Shown here: piece by piece, positions 1 to 8,437 of the stretch
Numbering within the stretch: position 1 is the first letter of the stretch
Layout of the letters: each line of letters begins with the position of its first letter
From: Cerina sp048266425
GTDB lineage: Bacteria > Bacteroidota > Bacteroidia > Flavobacteriales > Flavobacteriaceae
Length of the DNA stretch: 64,000 nt
Direction of reading: 5' to 3'
Assembly: GCA_048266425.1 (NCBI GenBank)
Contig: JBLWZN010000022.1
Span: forward strand, 1 to 64,000
Made by a program: the position numbers and the translations under genes
The notes under the pieces: generated by a model
What the model saw: the letters and a program-made list of their open reading frames with translations, nothing else
The model's database searches: none
Told to the model about the DNA's origin: nothing

Positions 1-77
1 CAAGTGAAAAAACTTGGCAGATTTTTTATGTTTCAATCCACGGCATAGCTGTGCTTAATCGTGGAGCCGGAGGGATT
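1..77. repeat. Left copy of a 77-bp perfect direct repeat at the ssrA 3' end
   Basis: Bases 1-77 are identical to 165-241, an offset of 164. The repeat holds the last 16 bases of the tmRNA gene (TGGAGCCGGAGGGATT on this strand) plus about 61 bases that lie downstream of it. The left copy starts at the window edge, so its true length is unknown. After base 77 this copy leaves the tmRNA sequence. The 87 bases between the copies contain a perfect 12-base palindrome, ACAGCTAGCTGT, at 115-126, and no gene. A repeat of a tmRNA 3' end is the usual footprint of site-specific integration, but a simple tandem duplication is also possible. Confidence 0.85.
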
Positions 78-151
78 ACCTTCGGTTTTCCCTAATGGTT
101 CCCGTCCTGTAAATACAGCTAGCTGTCCCTTCGGTCCAGGTGTCTCAAATC

Positions 152-192
152 AAAAAAATCCGCTCAAGTGAAAAAACTTGGCAGATTTTTTA
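152..192 (-). terminator. Rho-independent terminator of ssrA
   Basis: Read on the minus strand, AAATCTGCCAAG is followed by a loop rich in T, then CTTGAGCGGATTT and a run of seven Ts. The two arms pair with small irregularities. It lies about 35 bases past the tmRNA 3' end. Its inner half is inside the direct repeat, so the left repeat copy carries at least part of it. Confidence 0.65.
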
Positions 193-241
193 TGTTTCAA
201 TCCACGGCATAGCTGTGCTTAATCGTGGAGCCGGAGGGATT
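165..241. repeat. Right copy of the 77-bp direct repeat, overlapping ssrA
   Basis: This copy is identical to bases 1-77. It covers the inner part of the tmRNA terminator hairpin, the downstream flank and the last 16 bases of the tmRNA gene. It is the copy joined to the intact gene. Confidence 0.85.
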
Positions 242-622
242 CGAACCCTCGTCCAAACAAGCAATTACAATGCTTTCTACATGCTTATTCCTAGATTGTT
301 TTTCGATGCACGACCGACCAAGGACCACCTATCGTACACTTAGCTTCTTTGGATTTTAGAACGGATAACAAAGCAATACCCGCCTTATGTTGACTTTGAT
401 GGTGCTTCTGGATGGGACGCCGTCAACAAGGGCTTCCCAGAAACATCTCGCTTCCCTACCTGGTAGGGACGAGGCTAAATCCTACTGTAATTCGGATTAA
501 GCGGCAAGAGCGTAATTATTTTCGCCATTTAAAAAGTGTGGAAAATGAGATTAACGAGCTGTATCCCAGCGCTCGGCATGCTTACATTCCAATTGGCCTC
601 GCTGTCAAAACCAGTCGGCCCC
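226..622 (-). ncRNA. ssrA: Transfer-messenger RNA (tmRNA)
   Basis: tmRNA rescues ribosomes stalled on broken messages and adds a degradation tag to the unfinished protein. The 5' end on the minus strand reads GGGGCCGACTGG, followed by TTTTGACAGCGAGGCC. It pairs with the 3' end CGGCTCCA to form the tRNA-like acceptor stem, next to a T-arm with GGTTCGAATCC-type sequence (complement of ggattcgaaccc at 237-248). CCA is not encoded. The tag reading frame (complement of 497-526) codes for GENNYALAA followed by TAA, the tag type known in Bacteroidota. The gene is about 397 nt, a normal length. Its 3' end is repeated at 1-77. Lon, which can degrade tagged proteins, is also encoded in this window. Confidence 0.95.
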
Positions 623-640
623 AGAATTCAATGAACTTTT

Positions 641-660
641 ATTCCCGCGAAGGCGGGAAT
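641..660. repeat. Perfect 8-bp-arm hairpin (ATTCCCGC/GCGGGAAT) upstream of ssrA
   Basis: ATTCCCGC at 641-648 and GCGGGAAT at 653-660 flank a GAAG loop. Hairpins of this kind are scattered through many Bacteroidota genomes as REP-like units. It lies 19-38 bases upstream of the tmRNA 5' end, where the promoter would be expected. I see no good TAnnTTTG box between it and the gene, so transcription may start further upstream. Confidence 0.6.
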
Positions 661-727
661 CTTTTAAACCTTGTTGTGTCCTTTAAAATAAATTCCTAGA
701 ACAATTCTTAGGTTACAATCGTAATTT

Positions 728-842
728 CCAGTTGGGCGTTCTTTGTATGCCTTCGCTATGGCTACGGTACCCAAAGCCGGGCTTTCGGCAGTCGCTCTTT
801 TCAAGGAGCTCCAACAATGCCTCAATCCCTAACGCAAACGGA
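728..842. repeat. REP-like interspersed element, GTTGGGCGTT...CCCTAACGC
   Basis: This is a GC-richer block of about 115 bases in an AT-rich gap. It starts with GTTGGGCGTTC and ends with CCCTAACGC, so the ends are partly complementary. Short hairpins lie inside, such as AGCCGGGCTTTCGGC and the pair CTCTTTTCAAGGAG. From memory, similar GTTGGGCG...CCCTAACGC blocks recur in flavobacterial genomes, but I cannot test that here. There is no coding potential. The rest of the gap from 843 to 955 shows nothing I can name. Confidence 0.4.
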
Positions 843-955
843 CTGCAAAGTTAGGCAAAAACTGCCTCCTACCTAAATTTATTGGAGAAGTAGTTTGCTT
901 GCCCCCTGAAAACACTTTACTTTTAACTTATAAGTCAAAAAGCATACCAATTATA

Positions 956-1080
956 ATGTTCAAGTTCAAGCCCAAACTCAAGTTCAAATTCAAGTTCAAT
1001 TTTTATCTTTGATTCACTAACCACTAACTCACTATTTCACTGCCAAGTTAAACCCATAAACCCATAAACACCTAAACTTT
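956..1080. repeat. Low-complexity intergenic stutter tract (caagttcaa / aaacccat)
   Basis: The tract contains degenerate tandem words: caagttcaa-type units at about 958-1000, then CACTAACCACTAACTCACT, then AAACCCATAAACCCATAAAC up to the next start codon. It is strongly biased to A, C and T on this strand. It ends directly before the gene at 1083 and is one of about a dozen such tracts in the window. Confidence 0.7.
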
Positions 1081-1082
1081 TC

Positions 1083-2288
1083 ATGAACTTTGGAATTATA
1101 AAAGAACGCAAAACCCCTCCGGATAGACGTGTAGTCCTTTCTCCCCAAGCCTGCCAGAAAGTCATTTCCCGCTTTCCAAATGCAACTATTTTGGTAGAAC
1201 CTTCATCGAACCGCGTTTTTACGGATAAGGAATACCGGGAAGCAGGAATTAAAGTCACTTCGGATTTAAGCCAATGCGACGTTTTGCTGGGGGTAAAGGA
1301 AGTGCCCATAGGGAGTCTGATTCCTGATAAAAAATATTTTTTCTTTTCCCATACCATAAAAAAGCAACCCTATAACCGGGAATTGTTACGGGCCATTCTG
1401 GAAAAGAACATCGAGCTTTATGATCACGAGGTCCTAACCGGATCCAAAGGACAACGCTTGGTTGCTTTTGGACGCTATGCAGGAATAGTAGGGGCTTACA
1501 ACGGCCTACGGGCGTATGGGTTAAAATTCAATCTTTATCAACTGCCAAAGGCAGAGATTTTGCCAGATCAACAGGCCTTGATTTCCGAATTACTAAAAAT
1601 AAAGCTCCCTCCAATCAAAATTTTATTGACGGGCAAGGGTAGGGTAGGTCATGGGGCCAAGGAGATGTTGGATGGGATGGGATTGCGCCAAGTCCATGTG
1701 GCGGAGTTTTTAAAGGAAACCTTTGACACACCGGTATACTGCGAGATTGATGCTTCCGAATACAACAAACGAAAGGATGGGATACGGGGAAATAAGGCAG
1801 ATTTTTTCCACAACCCCCAGGAATACAGATCGGATTTCTTCCGTTTTGCCAAGGTGACCGATCTTTTTATGGCCGGACATTTTTATGGGGATGGGGCCCC
1901 ATATCTCTATACTAGGGAAGATGTAAAGCGTCCGGGATTTAAGATAAAAGTGGTGGCAGATATCAGTTGCGATATCGACGGACCGGTGGCCACTACCCTA
2001 AGGGCTTCTACTATTGCCGATCCGATCTACGGCTATGATCCAGCTTCGGAAACGGAAACCGACTATAGAAATCGGGATGCCATTGCAGTGATGGCCGTGG
2101 ACAATCTGCCTTGTGAACTGCCTAAAGATGCCAGTGAAGGTTTCGGGGAAATGTTCCTAAAACATGTTATTCCCGCTTTCTTTAACCGAGATGCCGATGG
2201 TGTATTGCAAAGGGCCCGTATGACACAAAATGGAAAACTCACCGAACGGTATACTTATCTGCAAGCGTACGTGGATGGAATGGAGTAA
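1083..2288 (+). CDS. NAD(P)-dependent oxidoreductase, saccharopine/alanine dehydrogenase-like
   Basis: This 401-residue cytoplasmic protein has an N-terminal domain of the alanine dehydrogenase/transhydrogenase type (about residues 4-130, opening GIIKERKTPPDRRV). A Rossmann fold follows, with the nucleotide-binding loop GKGRVGHG at 184-191. This architecture is shared by alanine dehydrogenase and by lysine-forming saccharopine dehydrogenase. Length and layout fit the saccharopine dehydrogenase-like branch better than alanine dehydrogenase (about 370 residues), but the substrate cannot be read from sequence. It is a single gene facing the convergent phospholipase gene, with a 4-base gap between the two stops. 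Confidence 0.8.
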   Translation: MNFGIIKERKTPPDRRVVLSPQACQKVISRFPNATILVEPSSNRVFTDKEYREAGIKVTSDLSQCDVLLGVKEVPIGSLIPDKKYFFFSHTIKKQPYNRELLRAILEKNIELYDHEVLTGSKGQRLVAFGRYAGIVGAYNGLRAYGLKFNLYQLPKAEILPDQQALISELLKIKLPPIKILLTGKGRVGHGAKEMLDGMGLRQVHVAEFLKETFDTPVYCEIDASEYNKRKDGIRGNKADFFHNPQEYRSDFFRFAKVTDLFMAGHFYGDGAPYLYTREDVKRPGFKIKVVADISCDIDGPVATTLRASTIADPIYGYDPASETETDYRNRDAIAVMAVDNLPCELPKDASEGFGEMFLKHVIPAFFNRDADGVLQRARMTQNGKLTERYTYLQAYVDGME

Positions 2289-2292
2289 TGAC

Positions 2293-3192
2293 TCAGTTCA
2301 TCAGTAATACCCCTATCCCAATGGTGGTCTGTCGATGGTTGTAATCGATCAAGGTTTCGCCGTAGCCATTAAAAACTTGAACAAGGGCGCTAAAATTGCC
2401 TTCAATCGGAAAAGTCCAGTTAAGTTGAATACTACCCCTGTTCTGTCCGCCAAATTTTAATGAATTGGTGGCAATAGCTGTAAAACGCTGTACGCCCCAA
2501 TCGTAGATGACGTTGGCCTCTGCCCGGCCTATATAGTTTTTGATTTCGGGATTGTCGTCATCGCTGTCATGTAACTGGATCCACGCTCTTAAATATACTT
2601 GCCAGTTATTCCGTTCAAAGCCCCCGTGAAAAATAATCCGGTTCCAACTTCGGGAAATAGGTTCAGCCCTGCCATTGGATTGATGATTTAGGGCTACCCC
2701 GAACATCCTTGCCTTGAATCCAAAAATTGGAAAGTTGGTAGGGAAGTTCAAAATAATTTCGGGTTCATAATTGAGTTCCCGAAATGGCCTTGAAAGATCC
2801 TTATTGTAAATTTGCCAATAGGCATCCTGGGAATAGGCACCCCATAGATCGGCAGTTCCCCAAAGCATATCGTGAAATATCTTTGTTTTTATGCTCAATT
2901 GAAATTTGGCCTCATAAGGTTTAATATTTAGCCCTTCAGGCAAAGCGTTATCGGAATTCTCACTCTGTGGATTACCATTGGGGCTGCTAGACCATTTTAC
3001 GGGAATCAAATAAATAGGCTTATAGGAGGTTATAACGAAAGTGTTATTCTCATCTTCAGAATCCAATTCCCATAGTTCGGACATGGTTTTACTATCCTGA
3101 AAAAAAGTTTGTCCTTTTTTGGATTTCTGGGCATATACAATTAGGACCGAGTAAAAGAGTAAAAAAATAGAAACAGTTTTTTTAATAGTCAT
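2293..3192 (-). CDS. pldA: Outer membrane phospholipase A (OMPLA family)
   Basis: OMPLA is an outer-membrane beta-barrel that removes fatty acids from phospholipids misplaced in the outer leaflet. The catalytic trio is visible as H170 and S172 in NHQSNGR and N184 in RSWNR. Their spacing (2 and 12) matches the E. coli enzyme (H142, S144, N156). A signal peptide ends near residue 21 (VYAQ). I chose the start at 3192 rather than the longer frame at 3234, because a perfect promoter box overlaps the longer start and MTIKKTVSIFL begins a normal signal peptide. The protein is 299 residues, the usual length. Confidence 0.88.
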   Translation of the reverse strand: MTIKKTVSIFLLFYSVLIVYAQKSKKGQTFFQDSKTMSELWELDSEDENNTFVITSYKPIYLIPVKWSSSPNGNPQSENSDNALPEGLNIKPYEAKFQLSIKTKIFHDMLWGTADLWGAYSQDAYWQIYNKDLSRPFRELNYEPEIILNFPTNFPIFGFKARMFGVALNHQSNGRAEPISRSWNRIIFHGGFERNNWQVYLRAWIQLHDSDDDNPEIKNYIGRAEANVIYDWGVQRFTAIATNSLKFGGQNRGSIQLNWTFPIEGNFSALVQVFNGYGETLIDYNHRQTTIGIGVLLMN

Positions 3193-3231
3193 ATAATGGG
3201 GTGGAAAGGAGAAGTCCCTATAAATTCCCCG

Positions 3232-3239
3232 CAAAAATA
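3232..3239 (-). promoter_or_regulatory. -7 promoter box of pldA (TATTTTTG)
   Basis: The minus strand reads TATTTTTG, a perfect TAnnTTTG box, about 40 bases before the chosen pldA start. It overlaps the longer possible start at 3234, which argues against that start. I see no clear TTTG at the usual distance upstream. Confidence 0.55.
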
Positions 3240-3369
3240 CGAAGCGACCATCTTCAAAAAATGTTAATTGTTTTTTATGTTTCTTTTTGAGCAGTAATAG
3301 CTATTCTCCTCGCTGTGCGAAGTATTTGGGATTCGCTTTTTAGAATTTGAGATTTGTTGTCCCTTCGAG

Positions 3370-4506
3370 TTACTCCCTTTTTCGTTCCATCTCTAGTATA
3401 TAAAATTGCCTTCCCAGTTCTGCCAAAAAGGGAATTCCTATTTCCTCATATTCGTAATCGTCGTCGTTGAATATTCCGTTCTTGTTTACGGAAATGGTAG
3501 CGGTAAGCATAAATTCGACCCTATTTTTGGTATCCGTAATATAGGCACAGTCCGTAAGCGTGCCATAGGCGCCTCCCAACTTGTTATAGATTTTAATGTT
3601 CTCTGGGATCAACTCCTTGGAATCCCCGTACATAAATAACTTGCCAAAGCCGTCCGGATATTTTTCTGGATCGTAACCACTTGTTCTGGGCAAGGCGGAC
3701 ATGGCCGAAAGTAAATACTCCCTTTGTTTCTCGGTGAGTCGGAAACGCTCTTTTTCTGGAAAGTTTTCGGGAAATATTATCCTTTTCAGGACAGCATGCT
3801 GGGCTTCGATTGGGTAATAATTTTTTAGACTGAAATCGAAGGGCTCTTTAATCAAGGAGTCATCTTCATAATAGCCCCTTCCTTTTTCAATCCCCGTCAA
3901 ACTTAAAGGTTTTGTGGGGGAATTGATGGTATATGGCAAAATGGTGGTAGTACTGTCGTTTAAATAAACAATTAATGGTTTGGTGGTGATATTGTCGGCA
4001 TCTGGCGTGGAAAGACGATGGGATATCCGAACAGGGTGTATGCCTATGTCCCTCAATCCATTGTTGATCCGGTCCTGACCCAAAAATTCGAACAATCGGT
4101 TGTTGGCCTCGTTATCGCTGAAGAGAAATATTTTGGATATATCACTGGCAAAAGTTGTTTCGACCGAATCCCCTTCCACGTAGAACTTACTGTTCATATC
4201 CAGGAAATCCGACGCATTTAGTTGCTCTAAAGTGAGTACAACCGTTGGGAGTTTTACCGTACTGGCCGGATAAAAGTAATGACTGCTATCTACCTGAAAA
4301 TCATAATCTGTAAAATGGATGCTGTCGTTTCTCCGGTCTATTTGGGTATATCGGATCTGAACGTCGAATTGCGCCACACTGTCCATAACCTGTTTTATTT
4401 TTGGGTTTTGCGAGGCGAGGACAGTTTTTAGTGGATTTGTGGATATACTTTTTTGTGTACAGCAAACCAATGACCCAGAAGCAATCAAAGCCAATATGTA
4501 CTTCAT
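3370..4506 (-). CDS. Serine hydrolase lipoprotein, class A beta-lactamase fold
   Basis: The predicted lipoprotein has the signal sequence LIASGSLVC and lipid Cys at about residue 15. The three motifs of the penicillin-binding serine hydrolase fold are in order: S82-T-V-K85, S130-D-N and K309-L-G-G, the last replacing the usual KTG. At 378 residues it is longer than a secreted class A beta-lactamase (about 290), with the extra length between SDN and KLGG. It may be a beta-lactamase-like peptidase or transpeptidase-related enzyme rather than a resistance enzyme. The start at 4506 (MKYILALIAS) gives a clean lipoprotein signal. A longer frame starts at 4554. Confidence 0.78.
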   Translation of the reverse strand: MKYILALIASGSLVCCTQKSISTNPLKTVLASQNPKIKQVMDSVAQFDVQIRYTQIDRRNDSIHFTDYDFQVDSSHYFYPASTVKLPTVVLTLEQLNASDFLDMNSKFYVEGDSVETTFASDISKIFLFSDNEANNRLFEFLGQDRINNGLRDIGIHPVRISHRLSTPDADNITTKPLIVYLNDSTTTILPYTINSPTKPLSLTGIEKGRGYYEDDSLIKEPFDFSLKNYYPIEAQHAVLKRIIFPENFPEKERFRLTEKQREYLLSAMSALPRTSGYDPEKYPDGFGKLFMYGDSKELIPENIKIYNKLGGAYGTLTDCAYITDTKNRVEFMLTATISVNKNGIFNDDDYEYEEIGIPFLAELGRQFYILEMERKRE

Positions 4507-4625
4507 TTTTGCCATACCTTGGCCCATGTTTAGGTTTTTTGTTAGTAAAGACACCTATGCGTGGGTAACTTTCTACAGTTCAAGAACAAGCGTGGGTGGT
4601 TATTGAACTTTTTGGAAGGACATAT

Positions 4626-5078
4626 TTAAACTCCAAATTGGTTCAGATGATGGTCTAAATGCTTATAGAACATATTGTTCCACTCTGTCATGTTCAATTT
4701 TCCGAAGGAATGGGATTCCCGCTGATCAAAAAATGGCTTTCCGAGTTTCTGGGTTTTTTTGATGTGTTCCGTCAACCTGGTTTTTTCCGATTCAAAATCA
4801 CGTTCATCCGCTATAATGAACTCGGATGCGGTAGGACTGTTTTTTTTATACGGTTTTTCACTTACCACTATGTTCTTTACAAATAATTTTAGAAAAAACT
4901 TTTTAAGTCCACCAAGTTTCGGTCTATTATTGTCATAAACAAGATCATAGGCCACGTTGCAATGGGCGAGCATCTGACCAACATTCATTTTGCCCCATAA
5001 GGGCTGGGAAGAAGGGGTCAATTTTTCAATTCTCCCAATAACTTCCTCGGAAACCGACTTGTCAAAAATGTTTTTCAT
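4626..5078 (-). CDS. DUF1569 family protein (DinB-like fold)
   Basis: This is a 150-residue cytoplasmic protein. LTPSSQPLWGKMNVGQMLAHC near the N-terminus and NMFYKHLDHHLNQFGV at the end are typical of DUF1569, a family with the four-helix DinB fold. The His residues in AHC and HLDHH fit a metal site. The biochemical role is unknown. It follows the hypothetical gene at 5157 on the same strand with a 78-base gap. Confidence 0.78.
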   Translation of the reverse strand: MKNIFDKSVSEEVIGRIEKLTPSSQPLWGKMNVGQMLAHCNVAYDLVYDNNRPKLGGLKKFFLKLFVKNIVVSEKPYKKNSPTASEFIIADERDFESEKTRLTEHIKKTQKLGKPFFDQRESHSFGKLNMTEWNNMFYKHLDHHLNQFGV

Positions 5079-5156
5079 TTTTTTTGTGGTTTAATTCGGC
5101 CCTAAGGTAGAAAAAAAGTTGGAAATTTTTTAAACCCAATAACACGGTAAGTTCGA

Positions 5157-5843
5157 TTATTTACAATTCCCCAGTTCCTCCAAGGCCTTGGCCACAATTT
5201 GTTTTACCCTAAAATTGTAATATCTTTTACCTTCGGTCAGATTGGGTTTTAGGAGTTCATTTTCACAGTTCTTGTAGATACGATCTGCAAAATCATGGGC
5301 TTCCTCACAGGGTACGGAGGTGACCACGTTTTGAAGGGAGTTTTGGAACTTGGTCAAACTTTGATCGATTTTGACCTGTAGCTCCTTTCCTTCGGGAAAT
5401 ACTACTTTTGCTTTCTGAGATTCAGCATTTTTGATATTTATCTCAAGCACATCGCTGCCATATTTGCTGTTGTGCAGCTCGTGTTTTTCAAGTGATTCCA
5501 AACTGGACAAGGTGTTTTCCAATGCTTTGGCAAGCAATATTTTGGTACCGCTCAGGGAGGTGGTACGGGTGGCATCTTTTAAGTTTTCCAATCCGTCGTA
5601 GATACTTTTGGTCGCGTATTCGCACCCGCAGGATTCCAATTGTTTTCTAGACTTTTCAATGGCATTCAGGGCTTTGTAGGTATAGTACCGGGCAGCGTTT
5701 AGGTCCATACTTTCCAATGCTTTCTCCGTTTGGGCCTTAACATAACCTATATTGGAATCGGCATAGGCACAAGCTTTGTTTTTGTTAAAGGAAAAAGAGG
5801 CAAACAAAATCAGAATGCCCAAAAATTGGGTTAGTAGCTTCAT
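5157..5843 (-). CDS. Secreted helical protein of unknown function
   Basis: I do not recognise a family. The 228-residue protein has an N-terminal signal peptide (LLTQFLGILILFASFSF). It then has a mostly helical, charged body with Cys residues in pairs or near each other (ESCGC, VPCEEA, KNCENE, GNCK), suggesting disulphides and a periplasmic location. It has no membrane segments after the signal. It is divergent from the PPK2 gene across a 185-base gap. Confidence 0.6.
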   Translation of the reverse strand: MKLLTQFLGILILFASFSFNKNKACAYADSNIGYVKAQTEKALESMDLNAARYYTYKALNAIEKSRKQLESCGCEYATKSIYDGLENLKDATRTTSLSGTKILLAKALENTLSSLESLEKHELHNSKYGSDVLEINIKNAESQKAKVVFPEGKELQVKIDQSLTKFQNSLQNVVTSVPCEEAHDFADRIYKNCENELLKPNLTEGKRYYNFRVKQIVAKALEELGNCK

Positions 5844-6028
5844 AATAGTAGGATATTTATGATGTAAGATTGGGATCTTATTGGTTAAATGTAGGAAGAG
5901 CCGCTTGGATCGCCATTAAAATTCGACAAAAGGCTGTTTTCTTGGTCAATGGCCTAATTTTATACCAATAACTGTTTTTTTTTGGAAGGAAGCATTCTAC
6001 TCCAGCTTAAAAATTATATATTCAACCT

Positions 6029-6961
6029 ATGGATAAAATAAACATCAAATCATATAAGGCAAATCCCAACACCGTTATTGGGGATTACGCTACTAAGGAC
6101 GATTTAAATGCTTCGGAAAAGGATTTGAAACATGCCTTAAAGAAGATAAGGAAGGACCTTGGTGACTTTCAGGATACCCTCTATGCCCATGCCAAATACA
6201 ATGTGCTTATATGTTTGCAAGGGATGGACACGGCTGGTAAGGACAGCCTTATCCGTGAGGTCTTCAAGGATTTTAATGTACGTGGTGTTGTGGTGCACAG
6301 TTTTAAGGTGCCTACAGAATTGGAGTTAAAACACGATTTTCTTTGGCGGCATTATATTGCATTGCCGCCCAGGGGCAAATTTGGGGTATTTAATCGCACC
6401 CATTACGAGAATGTTTTGGTTACTAGGGTGCATCCCGAGTATATTCTAAATGAGAATATCCCGGGAATCGATAGTGTAGCGGACGTAAATGAAAAATTCT
6501 GGGACCAGCGATTTCAAGATATAAATGAATTTGAGCAGCATCTGGCCCGAAACGGTACCATTATCTTCAAATTTTTTCTCCATTTGTCCAAAGGGGAACA
6601 GAGAAATCGACTGCTGCGAAGATTGGACAAGCCCAATAAGAACTGGAAATTCTCACCTGGGGATTTAAAGGAAAGGGAGGAATGGGACGATTACAAAGAA
6701 TGCTATCAAGATGCCATTCAAAGGACCACCAAGCCCCATGCTCCTTGGTTTATAATTCCGGCGGACGACAAAAACGCGTCCCGGCTTATCGTGGCGACGA
6801 TACTATGGGAAACGTTAAAAAAATACAAAGATGTACAGAATCCGGAGCTCGATGATAAAATAAAGGCTAATTTGGACAGCTATAAAAAGCAATTGGAAGG
6901 GGAATACAAAAGAGAAAAGAATATAGAACAAAGAAAAAAGACCAAAAGAATTGCAAAATGA
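6029..6961 (+). CDS. Polyphosphate kinase 2 family protein (polyphosphate:nucleotide phosphotransferase)
   Basis: PPK2 enzymes move phosphate between polyphosphate and nucleotides in the cytoplasm. The Walker A loop is GMDTAGKD at 65-72. The lid and Walker B regions are recognisable as LPPRGKFGVFNRTHYENVL and HLSKGEQRNRLLRRLDKP, and the C-terminal APWFIIPADDK is also typical. At 310 residues it is a single-domain PPK2. The subclass, and so whether it prefers AMP or ADP, cannot be told from motifs alone. It has its own position, divergent from the upstream gene. Confidence 0.9.
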   Translation: MDKINIKSYKANPNTVIGDYATKDDLNASEKDLKHALKKIRKDLGDFQDTLYAHAKYNVLICLQGMDTAGKDSLIREVFKDFNVRGVVVHSFKVPTELELKHDFLWRHYIALPPRGKFGVFNRTHYENVLVTRVHPEYILNENIPGIDSVADVNEKFWDQRFQDINEFEQHLARNGTIIFKFFLHLSKGEQRNRLLRRLDKPNKNWKFSPGDLKEREEWDDYKECYQDAIQRTTKPHAPWFIIPADDKNASRLIVATILWETLKKYKDVQNPELDDKIKANLDSYKKQLEGEYKREKNIEQRKKTKRIAK

Positions 6962-7025
6962 AAACCGTCTTGACTCTTGGTTCTTGACTTCTGATTCTAT
7001 TCTCTATGTTCTATTCCCTATTAAT
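6962..7025. repeat. Low-complexity stutter tract (cttgactcttggttcttgac)
   Basis: Words such as CTTGACTCTTGGTTCTTGAC and TTCTATTCTCTATGTTCTATT are repeated with small changes between the PPK2 stop and the next gene. The tract is T-rich and nearly G-poor. It belongs to the same class as the tracts near 8500, 21490 and 54600. Confidence 0.6.
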
Positions 7026-7060
7026 TGTGATATTTTAAAGCACCTCAGTATATATCCCCT

Positions 7061-8437
7061 ATGAAAAATATAACCCTCATACTTTTTTTAATAACAGTTC
7101 AGGTCTTTGCCCAAACCCAAGATGAAAAACAGCTAAAACTTATCTACGATACCGCCCTGACACAAGGGAAGGCGTACGACTGGCTCAATTATATTTCCAA
7201 TCAGATAGGAGGGAGGCTCTCCGGTTCAATTCAGGCACAACAAGCGGTGGAATACACAAAACAGCAGATGGAATCCCTGGGCTTGGACAGGGTGTGGCTG
7301 CAGCCGGTTATGGTTCCCAAATGGGTGAGGGGCACTCCCGAATTCTCCTATTTTGAGACAACACCTGGCGTGACTACCAACATACCCATCTGCGCTCTTG
7401 GAGGCTCTGTGGCAACGCCTATGGGTGGTATAAAGGCCGATGTGGTAGAAGTGCACGGGCTGGACGAATTGAAATCTCTTGGTCGGAATAGATTGGCAGG
7501 AAGAATCGTTTTCTTTAACAGGCCTATGGATCCAACAAAGATCGAAACTTTTGAGGCGTATTCCGATTGTGTGGATCAGCGTTATTCCGGAGCGGCCGAA
7601 GCGTCTAAATATGGTGCAGTAGGGGTCATCGTACGGTCCATGAACCTTCGTTTGGACGATTTTCCCCATACCGGGGCCATGAGCTATGGCGATACCCCGA
7701 TAAAAGAAAGGATACCGGCCGCTGCCATTAGCACCAATGCAGCTGAACTCTTAAGCGCTACCTTAAAACTGAAGCCCGATACGAAGCTTTTTTTCAGACA
7801 AAGTTGTCAAACCTTGGAAGATGTCCCCTCTTTTAATGTGATCGGAGAAATTAAGGGCAGTGTCCATCCTGAAGAAATTATGGTTATCGGCGGACATTTG
7901 GATTCATGGGACCTGGCCCAAGGGGCGCAGGATGATGGGGCTGGATGCGTTCAAAGTATGGAGGTCTTGCGGCTATTGAAGGAAACGGGCTATAAACCAA
8001 AACGGACCATCCGGGCAGTGTTGTTTATGAACGAGGAGAACGGTCTTCGTGGTGGTACCAAATATGCGGAGGAGGCGAAGGCTAAAAATGAAAAGCATGT
8101 TTTTGCCTTGGAAAGCGATTCCGGGGGCTATACACCTCGAGGATTTTCTTTTGACTGTTCCGACGCCAATCTGGCGCAGGCCCAAGGTTGGAAAAAAATG
8201 TTTGAGCCTTATTTGATCCATTTTTTTGAAAAGGGATATAGTGGGGCCGATATCCTTCCACTTAAAAATGGACAAATTGTACTCGCCGGCCTTAGACCCG
8301 ATTCCCAACGATATTTTGATGTGCACCATTCGGCCAACGACACCTTTGATCAAGTCAATAAAAGGGAACTGGAATTGGGGGCGGCCACCATGGCGAGCTT
8401 AGTGTATCTGTTTGATAAGTACGGGGTTGTACATTAA
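7061..8437 (+). CDS. M28 family metallopeptidase with PA domain
   Basis: This is a secreted zinc exopeptidase. A signal peptide (residues 1-17, ending VFAQ) is followed by a protease-associated domain (about 125-250). The M28 catalytic domain has the zinc ligands in GGHLDSWD (H279, D281), QDDGAG (D291/D292) and NEENGL (E325/E326). At 458 residues it is a normal length for flavobacterial carboxypeptidase Q-like enzymes. A second M28 peptidase lies at 50193. The substrate is probably small peptides taken up for nutrition. Confidence 0.88.
   Translation: MKNITLILFLITVQVFAQTQDEKQLKLIYDTALTQGKAYDWLNYISNQIGGRLSGSIQAQQAVEYTKQQMESLGLDRVWLQPVMVPKWVRGTPEFSYFETTPGVTTNIPICALGGSVATPMGGIKADVVEVHGLDELKSLGRNRLAGRIVFFNRPMDPTKIETFEAYSDCVDQRYSGAAEASKYGAVGVIVRSMNLRLDDFPHTGAMSYGDTPIKERIPAAAISTNAAELLSATLKLKPDTKLFFRQSCQTLEDVPSFNVIGEIKGSVHPEEIMVIGGHLDSWDLAQGAQDDGAGCVQSMEVLRLLKETGYKPKRTIRAVLFMNEENGLRGGTKYAEEAKAKNEKHVFALESDSGGYTPRGFSFDCSDANLAQAQGWKKMFEPYLIHFFEKGYSGADILPLKNGQIVLAGLRPDSQRYFDVHHSANDTFDQVNKRELELGAATMASLVYLFDKYGVVH

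Noticed and set aside
140..699. Short frames across the tmRNA gene
   Set aside because: They lie on the opposite strand of a clear tmRNA and across a repeat, with no protein features.
728..842. Integron attC site, because of GTTGGGC and CCTAAC at the ends
   Set aside because: An attC site runs from RYYYAAC to GTTRRRY. Here the order is reversed on both strands, and no integrase or cassette genes are present.
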